A stretch of DNA of 5,544 nt from Prevotellaceae bacterium (GTDB lineage: Bacteria; Bacteroidota; Bacteroidia; Bacteroidales; UBA932). The stretch lies in NCBI GenBank assembly GCA_031264645.1, contig JAISDR010000288.1, positions 1 to 5,544 on the forward strand. The letters are read 5' to 3'. Under the pieces are notes generated by a model that made no database searches, was not told the origin of the DNA, and saw only the letters and a program-made list of their open reading frames with translations. Position numbers and translations under genes: made by a program. Position 1 is the stretch's first letter. Every line of letters starts with the position of its first letter. Shown here in pieces: positions 1-5,352 of the stretch.

Positions 1-593
1 GGAAAACTCGAAGACATGGCAATTACTTTTTGATCGTATTTGTCGGGAGATGTGAATATTACTTCATTATGCGATTCCATCAGGAAAAGCGAGCCTTTCA
101 TTATTTTTACTTCGTCAACACGCGATTCTATCCATTTCGCGACTTCGTTTACCTTCAGACTGCCTTTCAGATATATTTCCGATTCATAGCTCTTTAGCTG
201 ATGCAGATAATGGGGAGCCATGGCAATAGCCTTGCGCATGACGGCATAGGCGGGGTCTTCCCTGCGGGCGGAAATAACAAGTCCCTCCAGTTCGTACACT
301 TGCTCCTTCAAACTGACGCTTATCGACTGCAAAGGCTTGTCAATAACCAGAGTAATCGACTTTTTTTCGTAGCCCAGCGAGCTGAATTCGCAGGTATATT
401 TTCCCTCTTTCAGGTTAATCTGAAATTCTCCATTGCTGTACGCCGCTATCCCCTGCGATATTTCGCGTATGAATACTACTGCGCCGGGGACGGGATTTCC
501 CTCATTATCCGTAATTTTACCTTTCAGTGTCTGAGCTTGAACGTTTGACGTCAACATAATAAGTATAAACGATATCAGCCCGCGAATCTTCAT
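1..593 (-). CDS. Carboxypeptidase-regulatory-like / DUF5686-type envelope protein (3' end outside window)
   Basis: The open frame starts at an ATG at 593-591 and runs 197 codons without a stop to the window edge, so the N-terminus is complete and the rest is missing. Residues 1-20 look like a Sec signal peptide (basic MKIR, hydrophobic FILIMLTS, cleavage after VQA). Residues 22-95 fit a carboxypeptidase-regulatory-like beta-sandwich: GKITDNEGNPVPGA, then a YSNGEF turn and the SSLGYEKK strand. From about residue 108 the stretch SARREDPAYAVMRKAI, followed by a YESEIYLKGS segment, resembles the start of the DUF5686 region. That family consists of long Bacteroidetes envelope proteins, probably with a C-terminal outer-membrane barrel; their function is not established. 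The start lies 17 bp after the mqnC stop on the same strand with no promoter box between, so co-transcription with mqnC is likely. The regulatory domain is also found in SusC-like receptors, but the DPAY segment favours DUF5686. Confidence 0.85.
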   Translation of the reverse strand, partial: MKIRGLISFILIMLTSNVQAQTLKGKITDNEGNPVPGAVVFIREISQGIAAYSNGEFQINLKEGKYTCEFSSLGYEKKSITLVIDKPLQSISVSLKEQVYELEGLVISARREDPAYAVMRKAIAMAPHYLHQLKSYESEIYLKGSLKVNEVAKWIESRVDEVKIMKGSLFLMESHNEVIFTSPDKYDQKVIAMSSSF

Positions 594-610
594 CTTTAAC
601 TGTTTTAATA

Positions 611-1699
611 TCACACTTGTTCGTACTTTTGGTTGCGCAGCCACGGCTCGAATCCGGCTTCGCGTATTGCATCCTGTATTCCTTTGGCGTCGAATCTGTT
701 GGAAGCGCCTGCCGACGATACTACATTTTCCTCTATCATAATCGAACCGAAATCGTTTGCTCCCGAATGCAGGCATATCTGCGCCGTATCTTTGCCTGCG
801 GTCAGCCACGAGGCCTGTATATTGTTGATATTGACCAGCGCTATCCGGCTTATTGCTGTCATCCGCACATATTCCGAGGGAGAAACGGGTTCGATAGCGT
901 ACTTCTTTGCCATGCGCGTGCCAAACGACTGTACTGGCCAGCATATAAAGGCAAGAAATCCGTAAGTTCCCGCCGGTCGCCTGTCCTGCAAATCCCTGAT
1001 CATCAGCAGATGTTCTATCCTTTCGGACAGTGTTTCGATATGTCCGAACATCATGGTCGCCGAGGTCGGCAAATTCAGGGCATGCGCTTCGTACATAACA
1101 TCCAGCCACGCTTTTACGTCCGGTTTAGCCGGCGACAGTTCTTTTCTTACCCTGTCGCTTAATATTTCGGCGCCGGCTCCCGGCAAGCTGTCCAGTCCCG
1201 ACTTGACAAGCTCCTCTAAAACATATCTGTAGCTTTTTTTCTCCATACGCGCAATATGTGCGACTTCCGGAGGTCCCAGTGCATGCAGCTTCAAATCAGG
1301 ATATTTCGCCTTTAACTCCCTGAACAGCGAACAGTAAAATTCCAGACCGTATTTCGGATGCAGTCCGCCCTGCAGCAACAGCTGGTTTCCTCCCCTGCGA
1401 AACAGTTCTTCGATTTTTTCCGAATACTCGTCCATGGTTGTGGTATAGCTTTTTTCCGATTCTCCAAGCCGGCACGAAAAATTGCAGAAACTGCATCCGG
1501 CAATACATACGTTGGTGATATTCACATTCCTGTCGATCTGCCAGCTGACTTTGTCGCCCTTGTGCTTCTGCCGCCTGATGCTGTCGGCAATATACATTAA
1601 ATGCGGCAAAGGCATTTTTTCATACATCAGCACAAGCTCGTCCAAACCAAGATATTCCTGAGCTAAAGCTCTCTCCGATAATTTTTCCAAATCCGTCAT
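611..1699 (-). CDS. mqnC: Cyclic dehypoxanthine futalosine synthase (radical SAM, menaquinone biosynthesis)
   Basis: This 362-residue cytosolic radical SAM enzyme converts dehypoxanthine futalosine to its cyclic spiro form in the futalosine route to menaquinone, between MqnB and MqnD. The CxxxCxxC cluster motif is visible at C65, C69 and C72 (CIAGCSFC), preceded by NITNV. Further MqnC-type blocks follow in order: LQGGLHP, LHALGPPEVAHIA, LDSLPGAGAEIL, TSATMMFGHIET, NIQASWLTAG and GANDFGSIMIEENVV. The GLHP and LDSLPGAGAEIL blocks, and the EENVV-to-RNQKY C-terminus, fit MqnC better than the related aminofutalosine synthase MqnE. Length matches the family. The ATG at 1699 is supported by a TAnnTTTG box 18 nt upstream. 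A DUF5686-type gene follows after 17 bp. No other menaquinone gene is in the window, so the rest of the pathway must lie elsewhere. Confidence 0.95.
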   Translation of the reverse strand: MTDLEKLSERALAQEYLGLDELVLMYEKMPLPHLMYIADSIRRQKHKGDKVSWQIDRNVNITNVCIAGCSFCNFSCRLGESEKSYTTTMDEYSEKIEELFRRGGNQLLLQGGLHPKYGLEFYCSLFRELKAKYPDLKLHALGPPEVAHIARMEKKSYRYVLEELVKSGLDSLPGAGAEILSDRVRKELSPAKPDVKAWLDVMYEAHALNLPTSATMMFGHIETLSERIEHLLMIRDLQDRRPAGTYGFLAFICWPVQSFGTRMAKKYAIEPVSPSEYVRMTAISRIALVNINNIQASWLTAGKDTAQICLHSGANDFGSIMIEENVVSSAGASNRFDAKGIQDAIREAGFEPWLRNQKYEQV

Positions 1700-1717
1700 C
1701 CGTATTTTTTAAGGGTG

Positions 1718-1725
1718 CAAAGATA
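1718..1725 (-). promoter_or_regulatory. Bacteroidetes -7 box (TATCTTTG) for mqnC
   Basis: TATCTTTG, read on the minus strand, matches the Bacteroidetes -7 consensus TAnnTTTG and lies 18 nt before the mqnC ATG, predicting a short leader of roughly 12 nt. No convincing TTG-type -33 element is visible at the usual distance. That position is instead bordered by the palindrome at 1746-1760. Confidence 0.65.
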
Positions 1726-1745
1726 GGGCATTTAATCGAAATTTG

Positions 1746-1760
1746 GATGCAGTCTGCATC
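1746..1760. promoter_or_regulatory. 15-bp perfect palindrome next to the mqnC promoter (candidate operator)
   Basis: GATGCAG-T-CTGCATC is a perfect inverted repeat with 7-bp arms and a one-base centre. Its near edge is 20 bp upstream of the mqnC -7 box, at about -34 to -48 from the inferred start of transcription. A dimeric regulator bound there could contact or block RNA polymerase. The symmetry is seen directly; the regulatory role is inferred. Confidence 0.4.
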
Positions 1761-1772
1761 TGGTTTTTTGAA

Positions 1773-1814
1773 ATTTTCTATTGAAAACATTTTATTTTCT
1801 ATTGAAAACATTTT
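1773..1814. repeat. Family A 21-bp tandem repeat, two identical copies
   Basis: Two identical 21-bp units lie head to tail at 1773-1793 and 1794-1814. Each contains the inverted repeat TTTTC-TATT-GAAAA followed by CATTTT. The block lies between the mqnC promoter region and the family B array. A third, slightly diverged copy occurs about 350 bp away at 2167-2187. Confidence 0.85.
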
Positions 1815-1869
1815 AGGAATATGCAAAAAATAAGATGGCATTTTACAAAATCCATACATATTACTTTGA

Positions 1870-1995
1870 AATTTATCTGTATTTTTCAGTAGTACATCTG
1901 TACTCTTCAATGGTACATCTGTACTCTTCGAAAGTACATCTGTACTCTTCGAAAGTACATCTGTACTCTTCAATAGTGCATCTGTACTCTTCGAA
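1870..1995. repeat. Family B 21-bp tandem repeat, five good copies plus one degenerate
   Basis: Good units are at 1891-1911, 1912-1932, 1933-1953, 1954-1974 and 1975-1995, with a decayed copy at 1870-1890 that keeps only the ATCTGTA core and a TTC. Each unit carries AGTACA-TC-TGTACT, a near-perfect dyad with 6-bp arms, followed by CTTCGAA or CTTCAAT. Copies differ at one to three positions: GG for AG in copy 2, GTGC for GTAC in copy 5, and GAA/AAT variants at the unit end. Across several unit junctions the sequence can also pair as TGTACT-C-TTC with GAAAGTACA. There are no unique spacers, so this is not a CRISPR array. Confidence 0.95.
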
Positions 1996-2057
1996 AAATA
2001 CATAATTAAACGTTTATAATTTTCATTATTATCACTCCATTTGATATTTTTCCCGAA

Positions 2058-2143
2058 GTTCCGAGAAGTTTTCTCGGAACTCCGAGAAGTTTTCTCGGAG
2101 CGTCGAGAGGTTTTCTCGAAGCATCGAGAAGTTTTCCCGGAAC
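2058..2143. repeat. Family C 21-bp tandem hairpin repeat, four copies
   Basis: Four units lie at 2060-2080, 2081-2101, 2102-2122 and 2123-2143, with a partial fragment (CCCGAAGT) just before. The core is CCGAGAA-GTT-TTCTCGG. Copy 1 is a perfect 10-bp stem with a GTT loop (2058-2067 with 2071-2080). Copy 2 is a perfect 9-bp stem (2080-2088 with 2092-2100). Copies 3 and 4 are weaker. Copy 3 changes both partners of one pair, from C-G to T-A. The block lies 43 bp beyond the transporter's stop. It lacks a T-tract after a hairpin, so it does not look like a standard terminator. Confidence 0.95.
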
Positions 2144-2166
2144 TATGATAAACTTGTCGATATCGT

Positions 2167-2187
2167 ATTTTCTATTGAAAATGTTTT
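2167..2187. repeat. Isolated third copy of family A, overlapping the transporter stop codon
   Basis: This 21-bp copy keeps the TTTTC-TATT-GAAAA dyad exactly and differs from the two tandem copies by a two-base change (TG for CA) just after it. It overlaps two bases of the fsr stop codon (2186-2188). The dyad centre lies 42.5 bp from the centre of the last family C unit, about two repeat periods. Confidence 0.8.
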
Positions 2188-3376
2188 AAGAAGTTTTTTT
2201 CTTCAAATTGGGCAGGAAGCATGTAATTATTCCAAGCAGAGGCATGTATGCGCATATCTGATATACGGTTTCGATGCCGTGCAAGTCAGCCATTTTTCCA
2301 AGTATGGCGGAAGCGATTCCGGCGACTCCGAAAGCAAATCCGAAGAACAGTCCTGACACAAGTCCGAGTTTGTAGGGCAATAACTCCTGGGCATAGAGCA
2401 GTATAGCCGGAAAAGCGGATGAAATAATCAGTCCGATTACAAAACTCATTGCGACAGTCCAGAACAGATTGACGTGAGGCATAAGCAGCGTAAAAGGCGC
2501 TGCTCCAAGTATGGAGGCCCAAATCACATACTTGCGTCCGATTTTGTCGCCCAAAGGACCGCCAAGCAAAGTCCCTATTGCTGTAGCTCCAAGAAAAACA
2601 AACAGATAGATCTGCGAATCCTGTACATCTACATGGAATTTTTCAATCAGATAGAAAGTATAGTAACTTGACAGGCTTGCCATGTAAACATATTTTGAAA
2701 AAATCAGCAGCAGCAGGATGCCAATGGAAAAAACTGCCATTTTCACGGGCAACGGCGATTCCGTTCTGACTTTCATAGCCGTATTTTCCTGTTTCAGAAC
2801 TTGCAGCCTGTTTTTATACCAGCGGCATACGGGGACGGCAACGATGATGGCAACAAGCGATAAAATTGAAAAAAAGGAAATATACCGGCGTCCGTAAGGC
2901 GCTGCCAGAAAAGCGACCAGCAGGGGACCGATAGCTCCTCCGAGATTTCCTCCTACCTGAAAAAGAGACTGTGCCATACCGCGTTTCCCGCCGGAAGCGA
3001 TAGACGTCAGGCGCGAGGCTTCGGGATGCAGCGTGGACGAACCTACCCCGACCATAAAAACCGAACACATCGCCCAGACAAGAGTCGTGGCAAAAGCCAG
3101 CGATACGAATCCGACTAAGGTGAAGCATGTTCCTACGGGCAGGGACCAAACGTAAGGATGCCTGTCATAAAATAAACCGATAACCGGTTGAAAGACAGAC
3201 GCCGATATTTGATATACCAGAGTAATCAGTCCGATCTGGCTGAAACTGAGCGTCAAATCATCCTTTAACAGAGGATAAGTCGCTGTAACGGCAGACTGCA
3301 GTGCATCATTTAATCCATGTAATATACTTAAACTCAGTAATATGCCTATTGACGGCGCAACTATATTCTGTTTCAT
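2186..3376 (-). CDS. fsr: MFS drug-efflux transporter, fosmidomycin-resistance (Fsr) type
   Basis: This 396-residue inner-membrane major facilitator carrier is of usual length for the family, with about 12 hydrophobic segments and a basic linker near residues 186-212. Blocks shared with E. coli Fsr occur in order: HGLNDALQS (20-28), YPLLKDD (34-40), WSLPVGTCFTL (77-87), HPEASR (117-122), AQSLFQVGGN (135-144), IFSKYVYMASLSSYYTFYL (225-243), GGPLGDKIGRKYVIWASILG (272-291) and SGLFFGFAFG (341-350). GDKIGRK is the MFS loop signature. By homology it exports fosmidomycin-like or other toxic compounds using the proton gradient; its natural substrate is unknown. It has its own -7 box, only 8 nt before the ATG. 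The next gene upstream is the UpxY-like gene 54 bp away; downstream is the 486-bp repeat-rich gap, so it is probably transcribed alone. Confidence 0.92.
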   Translation of the reverse strand: MKQNIVAPSIGILLSLSILHGLNDALQSAVTATYPLLKDDLTLSFSQIGLITLVYQISASVFQPVIGLFYDRHPYVWSLPVGTCFTLVGFVSLAFATTLVWAMCSVFMVGVGSSTLHPEASRLTSIASGGKRGMAQSLFQVGGNLGGAIGPLLVAFLAAPYGRRYISFFSILSLVAIIVAVPVCRWYKNRLQVLKQENTAMKVRTESPLPVKMAVFSIGILLLLIFSKYVYMASLSSYYTFYLIEKFHVDVQDSQIYLFVFLGATAIGTLLGGPLGDKIGRKYVIWASILGAAPFTLLMPHVNLFWTVAMSFVIGLIISSAFPAILLYAQELLPYKLGLVSGLFFGFAFGVAGIASAILGKMADLHGIETVYQICAYMPLLGIITCFLPNLKKKTS

Positions 3377-3384
3377 AAACGGCG

Positions 3385-3392
3385 CAAAGATA
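3385..3392 (-). promoter_or_regulatory. -7 box (TATCTTTG) for the fsr transporter
   Basis: TATCTTTG on the minus strand matches TAnnTTTG and is the same octamer as in front of mqnC. Only 8 nt separate it from the ATG, so the transcript should be leaderless or nearly so. A T-run ending in TTG (3416-3422) lies further upstream, but its spacing of 23 bp is longer than usual for a -33 element. Confidence 0.6.
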
Positions 3393-3430
3393 ATCCAAAT
3401 TTATTTGATTCTCCACAAAAAACAGCGGCC

Positions 3431-3946
3431 TTAAATCTTTTCCAAATATTCTCCCGGAATATAAGTTGTTGCCACCGAGAATATTCCCTCCAGCCTGACT
3501 ACAACTCTTTTATGTCCCTTTACCCGGATCAGTTCGCCTTCAATCCCGATAAAATCGCCTTTAATAACCCGGACACGGTCGCCTTTTTTCAGTTTATAAT
3601 TTGGTATTCTCATTATGGATTCCGAATAATCCACCAGAAACATGAAATCCTGCATTTGCTTGTCGGGAATAATCTGGAATCTTTTAGTATCATTATTATA
3701 TATGTATGACACGATGAAGCCCGATTCGTTGGGAATGGAAATGGCTGTCGCATAGTCCGTATTGACAAAGATCAAACAGGAAATCACAGGCTTTTCTCTC
3801 TGAATCCTCTTTCCCCTACATTCCCTGAACACTGTTCTAAAAGGGATAAAATGCTTTATCTCTTTCTCTTCCAAAAACTTTTTAATAAACTTTTCGGTTC
3901 GATATTTTACCCGTGCAGCATACCAGTGCTCAATATTATAATCCAT
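3431..3946 (-). CDS. UpxY-family NusG-like transcription antiterminator
   Basis: This 171-residue cytosolic protein is a NusG paralogue. Residues 6-105 form the NGN domain, which binds elongating RNA polymerase (HWYAARVKYRTEKF at the start, then a HFIPFRTVF strand and a VISCLIFVN strand). Residues 119-150 form the KOW domain (KKGDRVRVIKGDFIGIEGEL), with a PGEYLEKI end. UpxY proteins usually open capsular polysaccharide operons in Bacteroidales and let polymerase read through the leader of their own operon. Here no glycan gene is adjacent: downstream is a transporter with its own promoter, upstream a divergent ferredoxin gene. A TAATTTTG box lies 21 nt before the ATG, so the leader is short. 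A sampled stretch of the gene is about 37% G+C, against about 57% in a sampled stretch of the sigma gene. It could be an orphan paralogue acting in trans or a remnant of a lost locus. Confidence 0.88.
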   Translation of the reverse strand: MDYNIEHWYAARVKYRTEKFIKKFLEEKEIKHFIPFRTVFRECRGKRIQREKPVISCLIFVNTDYATAISIPNESGFIVSYIYNNDTKRFQIIPDKQMQDFMFLVDYSESIMRIPNYKLKKGDRVRVIKGDFIGIEGELIRVKGHKRVVVRLEGIFSVATTYIPGEYLEKI

Positions 3947-3967
3947 TTACTTAGTTAAAAAATCGTG

Positions 3968-3975
3968 CAAAATTA
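3968..3975 (-). promoter_or_regulatory. -7 box (TAATTTTG) for the UpxY-like gene
   Basis: TAATTTTG on the minus strand matches TAnnTTTG and is 21 nt before the ATG. No clear -33 TTG is found at the expected spacing. The predicted leader is about 15 nt, too short for the long untranslated leader typical of UpxY-regulated polysaccharide operons. The rest of the divergent gap (3976-4095) is AT-rich. For the rightward genes it offers only an imperfect match, TACTTTTT near 4050. Confidence 0.5.
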
Positions 3976-4095
3976 CATTAATTCCCTCAAATTTTCATAG
4001 AATAAATAAAATATTTTCCCCTGTCATTTGTCTTCACAAGCAGGAGGAATACTTTTTCAGAAAAGCAATTCCCGATTATTTGATAACAGGTTTAA

Positions 4096-4329
4096 ATGAA
4101 AAGAATTATGTTTTGGAGTAAAAGTAAATTAATCGCAGACGTCGTTGAAGACAAATGCTGCAATTGCGGGAAGTGCGTTGAATTTTGTCGACGTCGCGCA
4201 CTGGTGATAGCCGAAGTTCAGGGTAAAACATGTACCTTTGTGGATGATCCCAAAAGGTGCTCGGGGTGCGGAAACTGTGTGAGAATCTGTCCCGTGCAGG
4301 CAATTAAGATGGTAGAAAGATATTGTTGA
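4096..4329 (+). CDS. Small 2x[4Fe-4S] ferredoxin-type protein
   Basis: This 77-residue cytosolic iron-sulfur protein probably carries electrons. It has two cluster motifs: C21-x2-C24-x2-C27-x3-C31 and C55-x2-C58-x2-C61-x3-C65-P. Extra cysteines are C22, C46 and C77. The usual proline after the first motif is replaced by RRR. The 20-residue N-terminal extension (MKRIMFWSKS...) is short and is not a signal peptide. An alternative start at the in-frame ATG at 4108 would remove four residues. It is the first of three rightward genes; the next begins 28 bp after its stop. No enzyme that would use it is in the window, so its redox partner is unknown. It may simply be co-transcribed, or it may serve as a redox sensor for the sigma factor module; the second idea is only inference. 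Confidence 0.88.
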   Translation: MKRIMFWSKSKLIADVVEDKCCNCGKCVEFCRRRALVIAEVQGKTCTFVDDPKRCSGCGNCVRICPVQAIKMVERYC

Positions 4330-4357
4330 ATTATGAATTATTATAAAATACAAATGT

Positions 4358-4726
4358 ATGAAAAGAGGAATTGATTTTTCGGGACGCATTGTCCTTGCTT
4401 TAGGGCACATTGCCATTGGATTGGCGGCGATTGCCGGATTCGGAGCAATTGTCATGTTATTGTGGAACTGGCTGATGCCTGTCATTTTTGGTTTGACGTC
4501 CATCAGTATCTGGCAGGCGCTGGGCCTGCTGGCGCTTGCGCGGATACTTTTCAGCGGCATGGGCGCCGGACGTTTCGGGGGAATGGGACATCAGCGCAAT
4601 CCCATCCATGAAAAATGGATGCGGATGACGCCCGAAGAACGGAAGGAGTTTATAAAAAGACGCCCTTTCAATCGCGGTTTCGGGCACGATTTTTTACAGG
4701 AAGACGAAACCGGAAAACAGGAGTAG
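4358..4726 (+). CDS. Small two-helix membrane protein of unknown function, paired with the ECF sigma gene
   Basis: I do not recognise a named family. The 122-residue protein has a short basic N-terminus, two hydrophobic segments (about 11-36 and 40-66), a Gly/Met-rich hinge (67-78, SGMGAGRFGGMGH) and a charged tail from about 79 with NPIHEKWMRMTPEERKEF and an acidic end. The positive N-terminus and two helices predict both ends in the cytoplasm. It begins 28 bp after the ferredoxin stop. Its own stop is followed by one base and then the sigma start, so the two are almost certainly translated together. Small membrane proteins encoded beside ECF sigma factors are often anti-sigma factors, but I see no zinc-binding HxxxCxxC motif or other known anti-sigma domain. 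Its real role, as anti-sigma factor, sensor or sigma target, remains open. Confidence 0.72.
   Translation: MKRGIDFSGRIVLALGHIAIGLAAIAGFGAIVMLLWNWLMPVIFGLTSISIWQALGLLALARILFSGMGAGRFGGMGHQRNPIHEKWMRMTPEERKEFIKRRPFNRGFGHDFLQEDETGKQE
4719..4723 (+). promoter_or_regulatory. Shine-Dalgarno-like AGGAG for the sigma factor gene
   Basis: AGGAG lies inside the last codons of the membrane-protein gene, four bases before the ATG at 4728. It supports that start and close translational coupling. Such a clear site is uncommon in Bacteroidetes, where many genes lack a recognisable ribosome binding site. Confidence 0.5.
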
Positions 4727-4727
4727 G

Positions 4728-5300
4728 ATGCCGGCGAAAAATCAGCACGACACGGAAAAACTGATTGCAAAATATCGTCCGCAACTCAAATCCTTCATCC
4801 GCAACAGGGTCGCGAACAGGGAAGATGCGGAAGATATTTTGCAGGATGTTTTCTATCAGTTAGTCAAAGCGCTTAATACCGCCATGAACCCGATCGAACA
4901 GGTGTCGGCATGGCTCTATCGCGTGGCGCGGAATACGATTATCAACCATGCTTCCAAAAAGCGCGAAGAAAAAATGCCCTCATACCGGAACGACGAAGGC
5001 GACATGGAGATGCTGGAAGATTTTTCGGAAGCGATGTTTAATAACGACGGAGCCTCGCCTTCGCCCGAAACGGAATACATGCGTTCGCTGGTCTGGACGG
5101 AACTGGAAAACGCTCTCGCAGAACTCCCGCCCGAACAGCGGGAAATCTACGAGTTGACGGAAATAGACGGCATTCCGGTAAAAGAAATTGCACAAACGAC
5201 CGGCATTCCGATTAACACGCTCCTGTCGCGCAAACATTACGCTGTACTGCATTTGCGAAAACGGATGAAAGAACTGTACTGCGAAATAATCTATGCCTGA
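4728..5300 (+). CDS. ECF-type RNA polymerase sigma factor (sigma-70 family)
   Basis: This 190-residue cytosolic protein directs RNA polymerase to alternative promoters. Sigma region 2 spans about 10-80: LKSFIRNRVANREDAEDILQ, VFYQLVKAL, then AWLYRVARNTIINHASKKR, the stretch that contacts the -10 element. An acidic linker, about 85-118, is longer than in minimal ECF proteins. Region 4 spans about 122-184: ALAELPPEQREIYELTEIDG, VKEIAQTTGIPINTLLSRKH, then YAVLHLRKRMKELY, a helix-turn-helix for -35 recognition. There is no region 1.1 or 3, as expected of an ECF factor. It starts one base after the membrane-protein stop, with AGGAG just upstream. It ends 52 bp before a convergent helicase gene; no hairpin terminator is obvious in between. 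Regulation by the co-encoded membrane protein, and self-activation of the operon, are plausible but not shown. Confidence 0.95.
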   Translation: MPAKNQHDTEKLIAKYRPQLKSFIRNRVANREDAEDILQDVFYQLVKALNTAMNPIEQVSAWLYRVARNTIINHASKKREEKMPSYRNDEGDMEMLEDFSEAMFNNDGASPSPETEYMRSLVWTELENALAELPPEQREIYELTEIDGIPVKEIAQTTGIPINTLLSRKHYAVLHLRKRMKELYCEIIYA

Positions 5301-5352
5301 TTACGTGCAAACCTGCGTGACTTTTGCATTGTATCGCACTCTAATTCAAAAT

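Noticed and set aside
201..548. Plus-strand 115-codon open frame
   Set aside because: It lies entirely antisense to the DUF5686-type gene, which has a signal peptide and a recognisable domain; the antisense translation shows no family features.
617..1162. Plus-strand 181-codon open frame, and a second one at 633-965
   Set aside because: Both are antisense shadows of the well-supported mqnC gene.
1870..1995. CRISPR array
   Set aside because: The units are contiguous 21-bp tandem copies with no unique spacers, and no cas genes are in the window.
1620..2003. A minus-strand 127-codon open frame with a KSTDVLS heptad repeat and a KMFSIEN pair
   Set aside because: It is open because the 21-bp period is a multiple of three. 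It overlaps the first 80 bases of mqnC in another frame and runs through the mqnC promoter, and copy differences change amino acids freely. It is better explained as noncoding repeat sequence.
2058..2143. Rho-independent terminator for the fsr transporter
   Set aside because: The hairpins are strong, but none is followed by a T-tract in the direction of transcription, and four in tandem is not a terminator layout. Some contribution to 3' end formation cannot be excluded.
4040..4048. A purine-rich GGAGGA resembling a ribosome binding site
   Set aside because: No start codon with a usable frame follows at a suitable distance; the ferredoxin start is about 50 bases further on.
4129..4560. Minus-strand 143-codon open frame
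   Set aside because: It is antisense to both the ferredoxin gene, with two clear cluster motifs, and the membrane-protein gene.
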